The notes beneath the pieces were generated by a model. The model made no database searches. It saw only the letters and a program-made list of their open reading frames with translations, and was not told the DNA's origin. The translations under genes and the position numbers were made by a program. 64,000 nt of DNA, from NCBI GenBank assembly GCA_903632075.3, contig CAHIKZ030000252.1, positions 462,501 to 526,500 of the forward strand, given 5' to 3'. The DNA comes from Acanthosepion pharaonis. Its lineage: Eukaryota > Mollusca > Cephalopoda > Sepiida > Sepiidae. This document shows, piece by piece, positions 32,231 to 43,222 of the stretch (the first letter of the stretch is position 1; each line of letters starts with the position of its first letter).

Positions 32231-32439
32231 ACTAAATCATTATTAGCTAAATAAAAATTCTTACAATGTGAAATTATTTTTTAGCTTAAAATAACCTAAA
32301 AAAGGATTAGCAAACTGTAAAAAACGAACAACCAGTCGAATCTGTTTCATTCACGTTGAAATTCCGTCTGTTAAGATTTCATTTTTTAATAATGGAGAAA
32401 TGATTACTTTTCTTGAATTTTAACTAATTGTAGTACAAT
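32231..32439. other. Short AT-rich spacer
   Basis: Nothing recognisable. Confidence 0.5.
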
Positions 32440-32725
32440 ATATTATTAAAGAAAAATGCACCTTTAGGATGCAGATGACACAGGATTGATAGTAGATGCA
32501 CTGAAGGTAGAGACTGCAAGAACTCTTACAAAAGGTATTGAAAAAAACGAAAGGACAAGACTAAAACTTCAGTTTCAAGAAGACAAAATGCATAGTCTAA
32601 AAAAGGAACAAGCCTAACATTCAAATTAAAAAATTGGAAATACCAAAATCAAACAAATACAACAATTTAAATATCTGGCAAACGTTTCGAAGATGCGTAG
32701 GGATAGCGAAATATGCTTTACAAAA
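32440..32725 (+). pseudogene. RTE/BovB-like LINE reverse transcriptase relic, before the LTR
   Basis: A plus-strand frame DADDTGLIVDALKVETARTL aligns with RT block C (YADDT.LIA), the Tyr changed to Asp but both catalytic Asp present. It is followed in other frames by the usual distal blocks up to IAKYALQ, where a 354-bp LTR interrupts. The LINE resumes at 33085. Same family as 4.93-5.52, 2.2, 44.7, 45.1 and 63.6 kb. Confidence 0.85.
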
Positions 32726-33079
32726 TGTTATGGGATCTTACCCACAATAATAATAATGGACTATTCCATACTTAATAAATACTGCGCCTCAGGAGTAGTT
32801 CAAGTGGAGTCAGTCGTTCAAGTTGAGTCAAGTGTCGAGTCAGAGGCAGTCCGAAAAAGAGTCGCGTTCAGACAATTACTGCAAGACATTGGAATAGTGA
32901 TATTGGTCGAGACTACATTGTTCTCTCTACTAAACCTGATTCTTCATACTAACACTTCTACTTCTCTGTATATATTCCTGTTTGTAATATATCTGTGTTA
33001 TTCCATATCCATGTTCGAGTTCTTCTTTATTGATTCTACCTTGGACTACCACCGTGGTACAAGGAACCGGTCCATAACA
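32726..33079. mobile_element. Solo LTR, 354 bp
   Basis: Starts TGTTATGG (32726-32733) and ends CCATAACA (33072-33079), a perfect 8-bp terminal inverted repeat with canonical TG...CA ends. It is flanked by a perfect 5-bp duplication CAAAA (32721-32725, 33080-33084). A TATATA box is near 32970. Ignoring the LTR and one CAAAA restores a continuous LINE reading frame across the site. No internal region or second LTR is present, so it is a solo LTR left by recombination. Superfamily (Gypsy, Pao or Copia) undetermined. Confidence 0.92.
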
Positions 33080-33084
33080 CAAAA

Positions 33085-33590
33085 GCTAAGTAAAGTATCA
33101 AGAAATAGGAGAAATCCGTTAGAAACAAAGAGAAGTGTTACGTAATATCAGTTCACTGATATGGCAGTGACTGCTGCATAATCTTTTCGCAAATGAAGAA
33201 GAATATTGAAGCTGTAGAAAACTGCAGAAGGATGTTGAGAATACCATGGATGGAACATGTGAGCAACGACGAAGTTTTCGAGAAAATAGCAACAAAAAAG
33301 GCACATACATAACATCAGGAAGAGATAGTTGAAATTTCTAAAACACATAAGGAGGGAGGAAGGCTTGGGAAATTTGATAGTCACGGGACAGTTTGAAGGC
33401 AAGAGGTACAGAGGGAAAAAAACGTATAAATTACCTAACTAGCTTTATGGAAATAGATGGTGGAACAAGGTTTAGGAGGGGTAACAAAAAAGCAAATTTA
33501 TTAAGAGCTACAAAGGACAGAAAATTATGGCGAGCCATGATCGCCGATGTCCTGAAGGGACACGGCATATAGAAAAAGAAGGAGGAGGAG
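33085..33590 (+). pseudogene. RTE/BovB-like LINE relic, after the LTR
   Basis: Continues from 32725: KLSKVSRNRRNPLETKRSV, then a LLTY/ECW-like degenerate block, LKFLKHIRREEGLGNLIVTG with QFEGKRYRGKKRINYL, and the terminal block NLLRATKDRKLWRAMIADVL then KGHGI and stop near 33572. A few frameshifts and stops separate these. The tail is A/G-rich (aaaaagaaggaggaggagg). This is the most complete copy of this family in the window. Confidence 0.88.
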
Positions 33591-33599
33591 GAAGAGGAT

Positions 33600-34226
33600 A
33601 TATATTGATGCTGTAACTAAATATTTTAAAAACCAATTGTTCTTTTGTAGGTTAGCTCAATTTAAATTTAGCTCTGATGGTCATTCCTTCTAGCAAGAAA
33701 AACAGGAAAAATCCGTCTTAGGAGAGTGAATCAGATAACAAGTCAGTCATTTTCTTAGAGTTCATCTATTTTCAGCTGTAGTTCAACAGATAACATTGAA
33801 GCTATAAGTAACAATAGTAATGACAGTGAATTTGTCGTCATAAACTAGAATTTAGTTCAGTACGTAGTATTTATTTAATTCTTTTGCAGAATTCCTTCCT
33901 AAACTTTTCTTCGTTTGCCACATGATTTAAGCCACTTTCTTCTCGAATTCCAAGTGGGCCTTGTCTTGGTCTATCTATTTTATTGTCTTTTTAATGATTG
34001 TCTTCGCAAAATTACCTTTCCTAAATGAGGTTTTCACATATTAGTCTAAGTAGAACTGCACGATAAATTCATCACTGAACTTCTTGAGTATTTTGAAGAC
34101 TCTGAAAATCTTAAAAAGTTTTAGTATACATCTTCAAGGCATCATTGTAAAATAGGTGATTTATTTATTTTCATGGGGTTTATAACGATGACCAATCTTA
34201 TTAATTTAAACCTTTGAGCCATGACC
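33600..34226. other. Spacer without recognisable features
   Basis: AT-rich; nothing recognisable. Confidence 0.5.
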
Positions 34227-35985
34227 ACCGATTTACCGGTAGTAGAGAAAAATGACGTAATACCCAGCCACCGGTTGAACAGTGGTAAAGAAAAATGATA
34301 TAATACCCAGCCACTGGTTGAACAGTGGTAAAGAAAAATGACGTAATACCCAGCCACTGGTTGAACAGTGGTAAAGAAAAATGACGTAATACCCAGCCAC
34401 TGGTTGAACAGTGGTAGAGAAAAATGACGTAATACCCAGCCACCGGTTGAACAGTGGTAGAGAAAAATGACATAATGCCCAGACAGCGGTTGAATAGTGG
34501 TAAAGAAAAATGACGTAATACCCAGCCACCGGTTGAACAGTGGTAAAGAAAAATGACGTAATACCAAGCCACTGGTTGAACAGTGGTGGAGAAAAATGAC
34601 ATAATACCCAGCCACCGGTTGAACAGTGGTAGAAAAAACCGGTTGAACAGTGGTAAGAAAAATGACGTAATACCCAACTGGTTGAACAGTGGTAAAGATA
34701 AATGAACAGCCACGGGTTGAACAGTAAAAAAAAATGACGTAATACCCAGCCACCGGTTGAACAGTGTAAGAAAAATGACGTAATACCCAGCCATTGGTTT
34801 GAACAGTGGTAAAGAAAAATAATACCCAGCCACTGGTTGAACAGTGGTAAAGAAAAATGACGTAATACCCAGCCACTGGTTGAACAGTGGTGGAAAAAGA
34901 TAAATGAACGTAATAATGACATAATGCCCACAGGTTGAACAGTGGTAAAAGAAAAATGACGTAAAAAATGACGTAATACCCAGCCACCGGTTGAACAGTG
35001 GTAGAGAAAAATGACATAATACCCAGTCACCGGTTGAACATGGTGGACATTGAAAAAGAAAAAATGACGTAATACCCAGCCACTGGTTGAACAGTGGTAA
35101 AGATAAATGACGTAATACCCAGCCACTGGTTGAACAGTGGTAAAAAAAATGACGTAATACCCAGCCACTGTTGAACAGTGGTAAAGAAATGAACCCAGTG
35201 GTTGGAGTGGTAGAGAAAAAAAAATGCCCAGACAGCGGTTGAACAGTGGTAAAGAAAAAGTATTTTTAATACCCAGCCACCGGTTGAACAGTGGTAAAGA
35301 AAAATGACGTAATACCAAGCCACTGGTTGAACAGTGGTGGAGAAAAATGACATAATACCCAGTCACCGGTTGAACAGTGGTAAAGAAAAATGACGTAATA
35401 CCAAGCCACTGGTTGAACAGTGGTGGAAAAAATGACATAATACCCAGTCACCGGTTGAACAGAGGTAAAGAAAAATGACGTAATACCAAGCCACTGGTTG
35501 AACAGTGGTGGAGAAAAATGACGTAATACCCAGCCACCGGTTGAACAATGGTAGAGAAAAATGACATAATACCCAGTCACCGGTTGAACAGTGGTAAAGA
35601 AAAATGACGTAATACCCAGCCACTGGTTGAACAGTGGTAAAGATAAATGACGTAATACCCAGCCACTGGTTGAACAGTGGTAGAGAAAAATGACGTAATA
35701 CCCAGCCACCGGTTGAACAGTGGTAGAGAAAAATGACGTAATACCCAGCCACTGGTTGAACAGTGGTAAAGAAAAATGACGTAATACCCAGCCACTGGTT
35801 GAACAGTGGTAAAGATAAATGACGTAATACCCAGCCACCGGTTGAACAGTGGTAAAGAAAAATGACGTAATACCCAGCCACTGGTTGAACAGTGGTAAAG
35901 ATAAATGACGTAATACCCAGCCACTGGTTGAACAGTGGTAGAGAAAAATGACATAATGCCGAGCCTTGGGTTGAACGGTGGGAAA
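34227..35985. repeat. 43-bp satellite array, about 41 units
   Basis: Consensus unit: TGACGTAATACCCAGCC, then ACTGGTTGAACAGTGG, then TAAAGAAAAA. Each unit holds a CRE-like TGACGTAA and an inverted repeat CCACTG-gttgaa-CAGTGG. Variants: TGACATAA, CCACCGG, CCAAGCC, TAGAG or TGGAG linkers. Units at 34630-35270 are often shortened or disrupted, while both sides are regular. Because 43 is not a multiple of 3 and units lack minus-strand stops, all three minus frames stay open (up to 401 codons); these are not proteins. Confidence 0.97.
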
Positions 35986-36136
35986 ACTCTTTTAACTATT
36001 TTATATCTACCGTGAAACATTACATTCTAATTATTTGTGAATTTTGAATCGGAAGCTCAGGTAAAAAGGTTAAAATTTTTCAGCAACGCAGGACTCAAAG
36101 GGTTAATAAGAAAGAGAGACGTAGACAAAAACGATT
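35986..36136. other. Short spacer
   Basis: Nothing recognisable. Confidence 0.5.
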
Positions 36137-36432
36137 GAAACGATTATTATTATTATTATTATTATTAGTTGCTTTGATTTCTCTTATATACACATTGCCT
36201 TCCGGGTCTCGACCAAAGCATAAAAGTATCCACTGGAGATTTTTTAACCTAAGAGCACACATCTTTTAAATTGATACGGCCCTTCGTAAGGCGTGAGCGG
36301 CACTAGTGAGAATTTTTTTTTTAATTTAAGACATGGCTTACCAGAGATCCCTTCAATTAGTCTATAAGAACCTTTTTTTACAATCAAACCAGGGACTCCA
36401 ATCGCAACTAGAATTATTCATGTCATGTGCCA

Positions 36433-36470
<38 letters not shown>

Positions 36471-36472
<2 letters not shown>

Positions 36473-37137
36473 TCTTTGATTTCTGGTGTATACTCATTTT
36501 TTTCCGGGTCCCAACCAGCAACCTAAGATCAGAAATGGCATCATAGCATTTTCCACTGAGCAGTTTTGAAAAAAAAAATCACATATTTTACATAGATAAA
36601 ACCCTTGGTAAGGTGTGGACTGTACTTGTGAGAACAACATCAATGAGTTTTTTGGAATCCTTTCCAATCAATCTGAGGGCTCCAACTACAGCTAGAATTG
36701 TTGATGTCTTCATGTGTCACATTTTTGAGATTTCGATTTCAATGTCGTTGTATTTTGATAGTTTTTGGAGGATCTTCAAAGATACATTACAGGGACTATC
36801 ATTTTGATAAAGCACTCTTTGCACTCTCTAATCACGCCGTTTGGTCGATTTCCTTTGATTGTTCTGTCTGTGTGTATTGTAAAGTCCCATGAAATTATTA
36901 CAGGTCCTATTTCTGTAACCGGGTCTGGGTGATATTTATACCAATTTATTTATTTTCATAAAAGTTGCAAATTTTCTAGTATAGATATTGGCCCACTCTG
37001 TCATGCCGGGTTTTATACTAAGTGGGTGCCAATACCACGCAACCTGATACATGATGGTCAATAGTTTCTGGATATTTATCACAGAATCTGCATTTTTGGC
37101 TAAAACTATTTTTCAGTATGTGTGCTCGGTAATTTCA
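36471..37137 (-). pseudogene. R2-like LINE C-terminal fragment in the chain
   Basis: Minus-strand frames give LKILQKLSKYNDIEIEISKM, MKTSTILAVVGALRLI and TVHTLPRVLSM, the last coding blocks of the family (compare 39162-39350). Upstream are remnants of the zinc and endonuclease-like part (YRNRTCNNFMG). Frameshifted. Confidence 0.75.
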
Positions 37138-37387
37138 AAATAATTTTTATTATTATTTTTATTTTCTTTGATTTCTGGCGTTTACACATTTCTTTCCGGG
37201 TCCCGCCCAGGGACCTAAGGTTAGAAATGGCATCATGACACTTTTCACTGACAAAAAAAAAATAAAAATAAAAATAAAAAAATACATAGATAAAGCCCTT
37301 CGTAAAGTGTGGGCTGTACTTGTCGGAACAATTTTTTGTATCTCCTTGAGGCATGGACTTCCAGGAATCCCTTCAATTAGTCTACTG

Positions 37388-37433
<46 letters not shown>

Positions 37434-37435
37434 TC

Positions 37436-37947
37436 CTTTTAGTTATGTTGTATACTTATTTCACCCTAACGTTAGATATGGCAACATGACATTTTGTAAA
37501 TAAAATAATAAAAATAATGTAACCTCAGATCATACATATTTTACAGAGATAAATCCCACGTAAGTTGCGAGCTGTAACTGTAAGAACAATTATTTTTCAA
37601 GTATGTGCAACCAGGAATCCCTTCAATGAATTAATAAGAACGTTTTCCAACCCAGGGTTCCAACAACAACTGGAAGTTTTCAGATTTCCACTTCAAGATC
37701 CTTGTATTTTGATAGTTCGCTGAAGATCTTCAAAGAGACATTACAATCTACAGGGAGTATCATGCCAATAAACCCACCAAAAAAACAAAACAAAAAAAAC
37801 AGACATTATGTTTGTGGTTTTGTTCACGATGTTCGGGCGATTGGCTTTGATTGTTCTTTCTTCATGTATTGTAAAGTCTCTTAAAAATGATACACATCCA
37901 ATGTTTGTAACCGGGTCTGGGTTGTGTTCATACCAATTTCTTGAAGT
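37436..37947 (-). pseudogene. R2-like LINE C-terminal fragment in the chain
   Basis: The minus-strand frame has SRNWYEHNPDPVTNIGCVSF, then TIHEERTIKANRPNIV, matching WYEH.P.PVT...ILWD...TDR.I.ANRPDI at 51.1 kb. The PD of the proposed endonuclease motif is PN here, so this copy is mutated at a likely catalytic residue. Confidence 0.8.
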
Positions 37948-37965
37948 ATTATTATTATTATTATG

Positions 37966-38000
<35 letters not shown>

Positions 38001-38475
38001 TACATTGCGTAAAAATTACAACGAAATTATTCATTGTCAGTAACTGATTTCTTACCCTATGATTAGGTAAACTAAATACTTCAGTAATCTTCTTAGTATT
38101 GTAGCTGTTTTCATTAATCCTGTTTTCAGGTCTCCGAATCTTTCCTTGATTTTCCGATCCATCAAAGAGTTTTTTTTTACATTCAATCATCTGTTTATTG
38201 CATGTGAAATGCTATTTTCATTACTGAAATTCCTCCAGGACTTTCAGTTCATTTTAGTAGAATTTGTTCTTAGCTATCTACCAGTGGGCTGGAAATCTAT
38301 TTCAAGATCTGCTTTTATACCATGAATTTATATATCTATTCTATATTTATATTTTATTTCCATTGTGGTTTCCTCAGTTGCTTAAAGATATTAATTTCCA
38401 TATTTTAAATATTACTAAATATTATTACCATATTCTGCTAGAATTTGCGATAGGATTCTTTCTTGATCGTTTATT
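38001..38475. other. Spacer, possibly LINE-derived
   Basis: No motif recognised; may contain the 5' parts of the chain's oldest copy. Confidence 0.35.
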
Positions 38476-38479
38476 AAAT

Positions 38480-38735
38480 GAACGATGAAATGCGTATATC
38501 ACCCACTCTTCCTGCGTATTACATCGGCGGGAAGTAAGTTCCACTCAAACAGCTTCTTCCTGCGAGGTAATTCTCTATGGAACAGACTCCTTACTGGATG
38601 TTTCCCCGATCACTATAATTTTAACCTATTCAAATTTAAAGTCAACCGTTATCTTCCTCTCCTAGCCATCCTTTGACGTAATCATCTATCTCGAGTGGCC
38701 CACTGGCCTTGTACAGGGTGAACCTTCCTGAGAAA
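38480..38735 (+). pseudogene. Jockey/CR1-type LINE C-terminal end
   Basis: The 63-residue frame at 38485-38676 has KFHSNSFFLRGNSLWNRLLT then CFPDHYNFNLFKFKVNRYLP, the final coding block of the family, and stops at 38674. The 3' UTR ends 'ccttgtacagggtgaacc' followed by an A-rich (CAAAAAA)n tail at 38735-38770. Shows the family's 3' end in clean form. Confidence 0.85.
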
Positions 38736-38770
38736 AAAAAACAAAAAAAAAACAAAAAAAAACAACAACA

Positions 38771-39079
38771 TCTTTATACTTTTTGTTTATCTACTTTTTG
38801 TATTTATTCTTGAATTCTTGATTGTTATTAAATTTAAAGGGCTCAAGTTTCGGATGTATCGTCAAGTGAACAATTAAAGAGTTTGTCACAGCATCGTTGT
38901 TTTTTTTAAATACTGGATTGGTCTTTCTCAGAGGGAAACGGACCTTATTGACCGCGTGACGATCGATCCGATATATTTTTTATTTGTGTCATTTATAACC
39001 ATAATTGTATATCATTTGTACCTCTAAGTGTTGATGTTAAATGTTGAGTGAATGTTGAATGTCCATGTCAAGGCTATGA
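38771..39079. other. Spacer without recognisable features
   Basis: AT-rich; may include the unrecognised 3' UTR of the minus-strand LINE that follows. Confidence 0.4.
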
Positions 39080-39161
39080 TATTATCACTATTGTCATTAT
39101 CATTTGTGTATATTATGTTTCCTGCTTTGTATCTTGTAGAACCGGGTCTAAACTATGTTTC

Positions 39162-39782
39162 TTAGGCCCTATTGGAGAATTCTAATTTATTTGATAGCAC
39201 TTTTCTTAGTATATGGGATGTTACTAGTAGAGCGATCTTCTGGGAAACTTGTATGTTGATGTTACCTAGAACACTGTTACTAAAATTGTCCATTCCTTTT
39301 CTGACGAGGCCCAGAGTTCCGATTACTATTGGTACAGATTCAGTCTTCATTTCCCATATCCTCTTAATCTCGATTATCCAGTTCCTTTTATTTGGGCAAT
39401 TTCTCGATAATTGTTATGGAAGTATTTCTCTCAGATGGAACTATCTTGTCTAATATCAATTATTTCCTTGACAGTTTGAATTGGCATATCCCAGAGGATA
39501 GTTACATCGTTATTTTGGGTAGCTGCGTCAGGTTGGTGCTCATACTATCTCTTAGTGGTTTCGATTTTGTGCTTTTTGCATATCTTCCAGTGCAAATATG
39601 TCGTAGGTATATACATTTTTTACCAGTTCCAGACATAATAATATAGTCGATTGTTTCATTATATTGTCTGCATTCCTGCATTTAGGGTTAGTTTCGTCCT
39701 TGATTATGGGAGAATAATAGGATCTGGTTGGGAGGATTTGGCCCTCAGCAGTAAGAATTTGGCCTTCTGTCTCAGATTTCAA
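39162..39782 (-). pseudogene. R2-like LINE C-terminal Cys/His and endonuclease-like region
   Basis: LKSETEGQILTAE and LPTRSYYS (39552-39782), then Cys/His remnants (KCRN..., and ETIDYIMSG in a shifted frame), then blocks equivalent to ILWD.PIQT (near 39480), and finally MKTESVPIVIGTLGLVRKGM with HILRKVLSN (39162-39350). The better preserved version at 50.5-51.5 kb shows the same order. Heavily frameshifted. Confidence 0.75.
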
Positions 39783-40294
39783 CCCGGTGCTGCTCAGTCA
39801 CTGATACGTTTTCTGTTGGTCCACATCTGCTTCTTTCGTTCTTTTTATGTATATGCCATGTAACACAATGTCCTCCCACTTTTTTTATAACTTCATTTGG
39901 CCATGTTGTTTTATTTTCTGTTTTACTCGTTTGGCGTAGATATATTCGCTTTGATTTTTTTTGTAAGAATTTAGGTATATTAAACTGTTTCTTCAAGAGT
40001 GCAGTTTCTTTGTTGGATTAGACCTCAGCCTCGTAAAACTCTTGGTACATACAGCCTGTCAACATCTAACTTCAGGTGATGCCTCCTCATTTGGTTAAGC
40101 ATTTATATGATCTTGACGTTCAATCTATTAATGTCATTCAACTTGCATACAATAATGTTGAAGCTGTATGTTACTACCGGCATAGCTAAAGTGTTGAAAG
40201 CCTTAATTTTATTGGCCCTATTTAGCTCGCTTTCTAGTATCAAACGCTCTCTCCAATAATAATCTTTTCGGATCTTTTTCTTTACAATTGAATG

Positions 40295-40549
40295 TTATAT
40301 TTCGTATCTTTTATTCATTCCTAAGTATTTGTATATACCATCTTGGTCTACTTTCTTACTCTTGCTGTTTATACCAAGGTCTAAATCCATAGTTTTCGTT
40401 AGTTTACCGCCTTTGAAGGTGGCTTTGGCACATTTGTCGATTTCGAACTCCATCCTAATGTCTTCGCTGACGGTTTTAACAATGGTGAGTAGGTTTTTCT
40501 GCTGGTTGTCATCCTTGGCAAGATCATCAATATAGAATAGGTGATTCAA
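40295..40549 (-). pseudogene. R2-like LINE reverse transcriptase, YIDD box
   Basis: 84-residue frame: MNHLFYIDDLAKDDNQQKNL carries the catalytic YxDD box (40534-40523) intact; EDIRMEFEIDKCAKATFKGG and DQDGIYKYLGMN are the following thumb-side blocks. Just upstream, in another frame, GIFQGDSMSPLLFCLALAP is RT block B. The domain would prime on nicked target DNA; here it is split by frameshifts. Confidence 0.87.
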
Positions 40550-40840
40550 TTTGCCATGATTTGTATCCGTAGCTACTGCTTGTTCAGTAGGCAGCTGAAT
40601 GGCGCTAATGCAAGGCAGAAGAGTAGTGGTGACATGGAATCTCCTTGGAAGATCCCGCTTTAGATGTTGATTGGTCTCGATGTTAATGACCTCTTTGTAA
40701 GGTTTAGATCCCGTGTTCTCTTCCAGTTTTTCACGCTCTCAGTTAGGAGTTTTGAACGTTGTGCGGCATATTCTGTATATTTTTAGGCTCTTCTTTATCC
40801 ATGCTTGTGAAACACTGTCTAATGCCTTTCTGTAGTTGAT

Positions 40841-41355
40841 TCATGATGTCGATAAGTTTCTTTTCTTTGTTTTCACCTCTTCTAATATTGTTTTATTGAT
40901 AATTAGTTGGTCCTTTGCACCGGTAACTTCCTCGTTTACATCCCTTTTGTTCTGCTGGATGTAAATTGTTTTTTTCTTAAGGAAGCTGTATGTCCTCTCG
41001 GTTATGATAGAAGTGAGGGTCTTGTACATTGTTGGTAGACAGGAGAAAGGCTTATAGTTTTTCGGGTTCTGCATCTTTGGGGGGAGTAGGTATGTTACTC
41101 CCTACGTGAGCCATTTGGAGCATTTTCTGGGTTTATGATTATATCATTGTATGCCCGTGCGAGGTCTTGGTGGGTGCTAGATAGGTTTTTTTTTTTTATC
41201 CAAAAATTGGCTACTCGGTCATATTCCTTGTGCCTTCCAGTTTTTGGTTTTGCCGATGGCAGCGGTTGTTTTACTAATATTGGTATCCGTTCATTTTTGG
41301 TACTCTGCATCTGTGTATTGTTCCTGTTGTTGTTTGATGCATGTAGCTCTTTCAT
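40841..41355 (-). pseudogene. R2-like LINE, pre-RT and first RT blocks
   Basis: Two minus-strand frames: KTGRHKEYDRVANFWIKKKN with SSTHQDLARAYNDIIINPEN (41095-41355), and QNPKNYKPFSCLPTMYKTLT with SIITERTYSFLKKK and VTGAKDQLIINKTILEEVKT (40841-41074). The second corresponds to RT blocks 2 and 2a (NYRPI.CLPT.YK). Block A, YRKALDSVSQ, follows just after a TGA stop near 40841, its first catalytic Asp position lying in the preceding mutated W-I-D/N-Y stretch or the LDSV Asp. Confidence 0.82.
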
Positions 41356-42700
41356 TGCGCATTTTACAGTTTTCCCACACCAAAATTCCTCGACTCCCTG
41401 AACATTAGGTGGGTCATTTATCTCTATTTTATTTTATTTTTCCAAGTTCTCGATATAGCTTCTTGGTATCTTCTTTGAAGATCTTGTTTTGCCAGAATAA
41501 TTTGTTTCTTTTATCGTAACGCCTGATTCACTGTGCCTTCGCTTGAATATGTTCTTTCAGCTTCTCTTGAACTTTTGCTATGTTAGTCTTATTCTTTAAG
41601 GTTTCGTTTCAGTTGTCTCCCTTTTCTTTCTTTCGGCTTGGAGACCTTGTCTACTTCACTTAGAAATGAAAATTGTCCTCCTAGTTTATTTATTTTGCTT
41701 TCTATTATTTCTTTCCAGATTGGCATTTTTCTTTTTCGCTTACATTATGTTTTTATTTTTTCACCTATTGTTTCTGCGATCGTTGCCGAGGCTGTGTATA
41801 TAAGATGATTAATTTCTGTCAGGTCCATCGGTTTTTTTTTTCCATTTCGTATTACCTAGTGTCCTTTTCTTGATAGTTCTTTCTTACTTTTGGAATTGTC
41901 GACTGATCCTCGAAAGACATTTCCTTTACATTCTCCCAGTTATATCGGATGTTTTTGTTATCTCTGTTTCTCTCTCATGTTCTTCATTATCTTATTCTAT
42001 TTGCTTGTGTCGCACAGAAGAATTATTACAACTGGATTCTATTTGTTCCTCTGCATGTGTCTCTAAGTTGTTGGATATTAGCCCCTAGACTTTAATGTTT
42101 AATCTATTTTTCACGTTTCCTCAGATGCTTTTAAGTTCTATGTCAGATATTCTTTTTTCTGATGATGCCACACCTGATATTGGCTAGTTTGTTGACATCG
42201 ATGGCTGGTCTGTTTGAGGGGTGTTTTTCTCGCCAGATATTAAAACCGTTTTTTTTTTTATTATAATTTGTCGTTGTTGTCGCTGTCGGATTTACTTAAA
42301 TAAACTCTTCCCTAGACCATCTATTTAGTGTTCTTTTTGTGCGCTTTTCCTTTAATAAAAAAAAAGTATTTATAAACCTCATCGGGACGTGATGCCCTCT
42401 ATATGTGAAAAAGGTCTGTCCACGGCGTGGTTTTTCTCTAGTTCTCGTAGATTGTTCCACATGCAGACTTTCGAACTCAGTCTGGATCCTCACTGCAGAT
42501 CGTGCTCCTTGTTGACCCGCGTGACGACCGATGATGTTTATCAATATTCTTCATAGTTTGTATTTACCTATACCTGAAGCCTGGTTCGTGGGTACCAGAG
42601 CATATCTATACTGTACTGGGCCATCATGTTCAGGGTGGGTGGGAAGTCCTCCTCTTGCTATTTCTTTTTTTTTACTCTCGCTATTAGGAACAACAACGGT

Positions 42701-43074
42701 AAAATCTTCATTTGTAAGTGTTTAATCTCAAGGAAACACGATGTAATTCACCCGGCTACCACATAACTTCAATTTTCAATGGGAACTTCTTTGACTTTTT
42801 CTCTCTTATGTTTAATAATAGGAAACTATATTCAAATGTCCATAATCCTCGTATTAAACGAATTTGTTTATCCATAAATATAATTAATATATAGTTACTA
42901 ATAATAAAGAAAAAACTATGCTTGTATTACATAGCTTATAAAATAAAATTGTATATAATTTACTAATAAATAAATGACAAATAACATTAAAAAATAACCG
43001 AGAAGTCACCATCACCACAATCACCATCATCATCATTAATATAACTACTATCACTACTACTATAGCACCACTCT
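42701..43074. other. AT-rich spacer
   Basis: Ends in (CAT)n/(CAC)n-like triplets near 43005-43060; otherwise nothing. Confidence 0.5.
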
Positions 43075-43168
43075 TTGTTTCTCTTTCTTCTTCTTCTTCT
43101 CTCTATCTCTCTCTCTCACACTCTCTCTCTCTCCCTCTCTCTCTCTACATACATACATATATATACAT

Positions 43169-43217
<49 letters not shown>
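43075..43217. repeat. (TTC)n-(TC)n-(TACA)n-(TA)n compound microsatellite
   Basis: Pyrimidine run, then TACA units, then about 24 TA units (43170-43217). Confidence 0.95.

Positions 43218-43222
<5 letters not shown>

Larger units (their letters stand above)
36137..38000 (-). mobile_element. Head-to-tail chain of truncated R2-like LINE copies
   Basis: On the minus strand, five (AAT)n runs (plus ATT at 37948-37998, 37387-37435, about 37138-37160, 36433-36470, 36137-36167) alternate with 5'-truncated copies of one element. Each copy ends in the same 3' UTR, seen on the plus strand as tttgatttctgg, then ttccgggtcccgcc, then aaatggcatcatg, just before its tail. The copies differ in length (about 230-670 bp). 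Each begins immediately beside the (AAT)n of the previous one. Confidence 0.9.
39080..42700 (-). mobile_element. R2-like LINE, longest copy (about 3.6 kb), degenerate
   Basis: Minus strand, N- to C-terminal: an upstream region (42700-41400), the pre-RT block (41355-41095), reverse transcriptase (41074-40290), a linker (40290-39790), a Cys/His-rich block, and a C-terminal block ending near 39162. No APE endonuclease is seen upstream of the RT. Instead, zinc-knuckle and RPDI-type motifs follow the RT, the layout of R2-group LINEs with a restriction-like endonuclease. Same family as the (AAT)n-tailed chains at 36-38 and 50-52 kb. Many stops and frameshifts. Confidence 0.82.

Noticed and set aside
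32693..33145. 150-codon plus-strand frame
   Set aside because: It crosses both ends of a solo LTR and so mixes LINE and LTR sequence; not a gene.
34227..35985. CRISPR array
   Set aside because: Repeats are contiguous 43-bp units without unique spacers, in a eukaryotic repeat landscape.
34142..36020. Long minus-strand open frames (up to 401 codons) with repeated FSLPLFNQWLGITSF-type residues
   Set aside because: They are the 43-bp satellite read in three rotating frames; all three are open because the unit has no stop, and there is no gene-like context.
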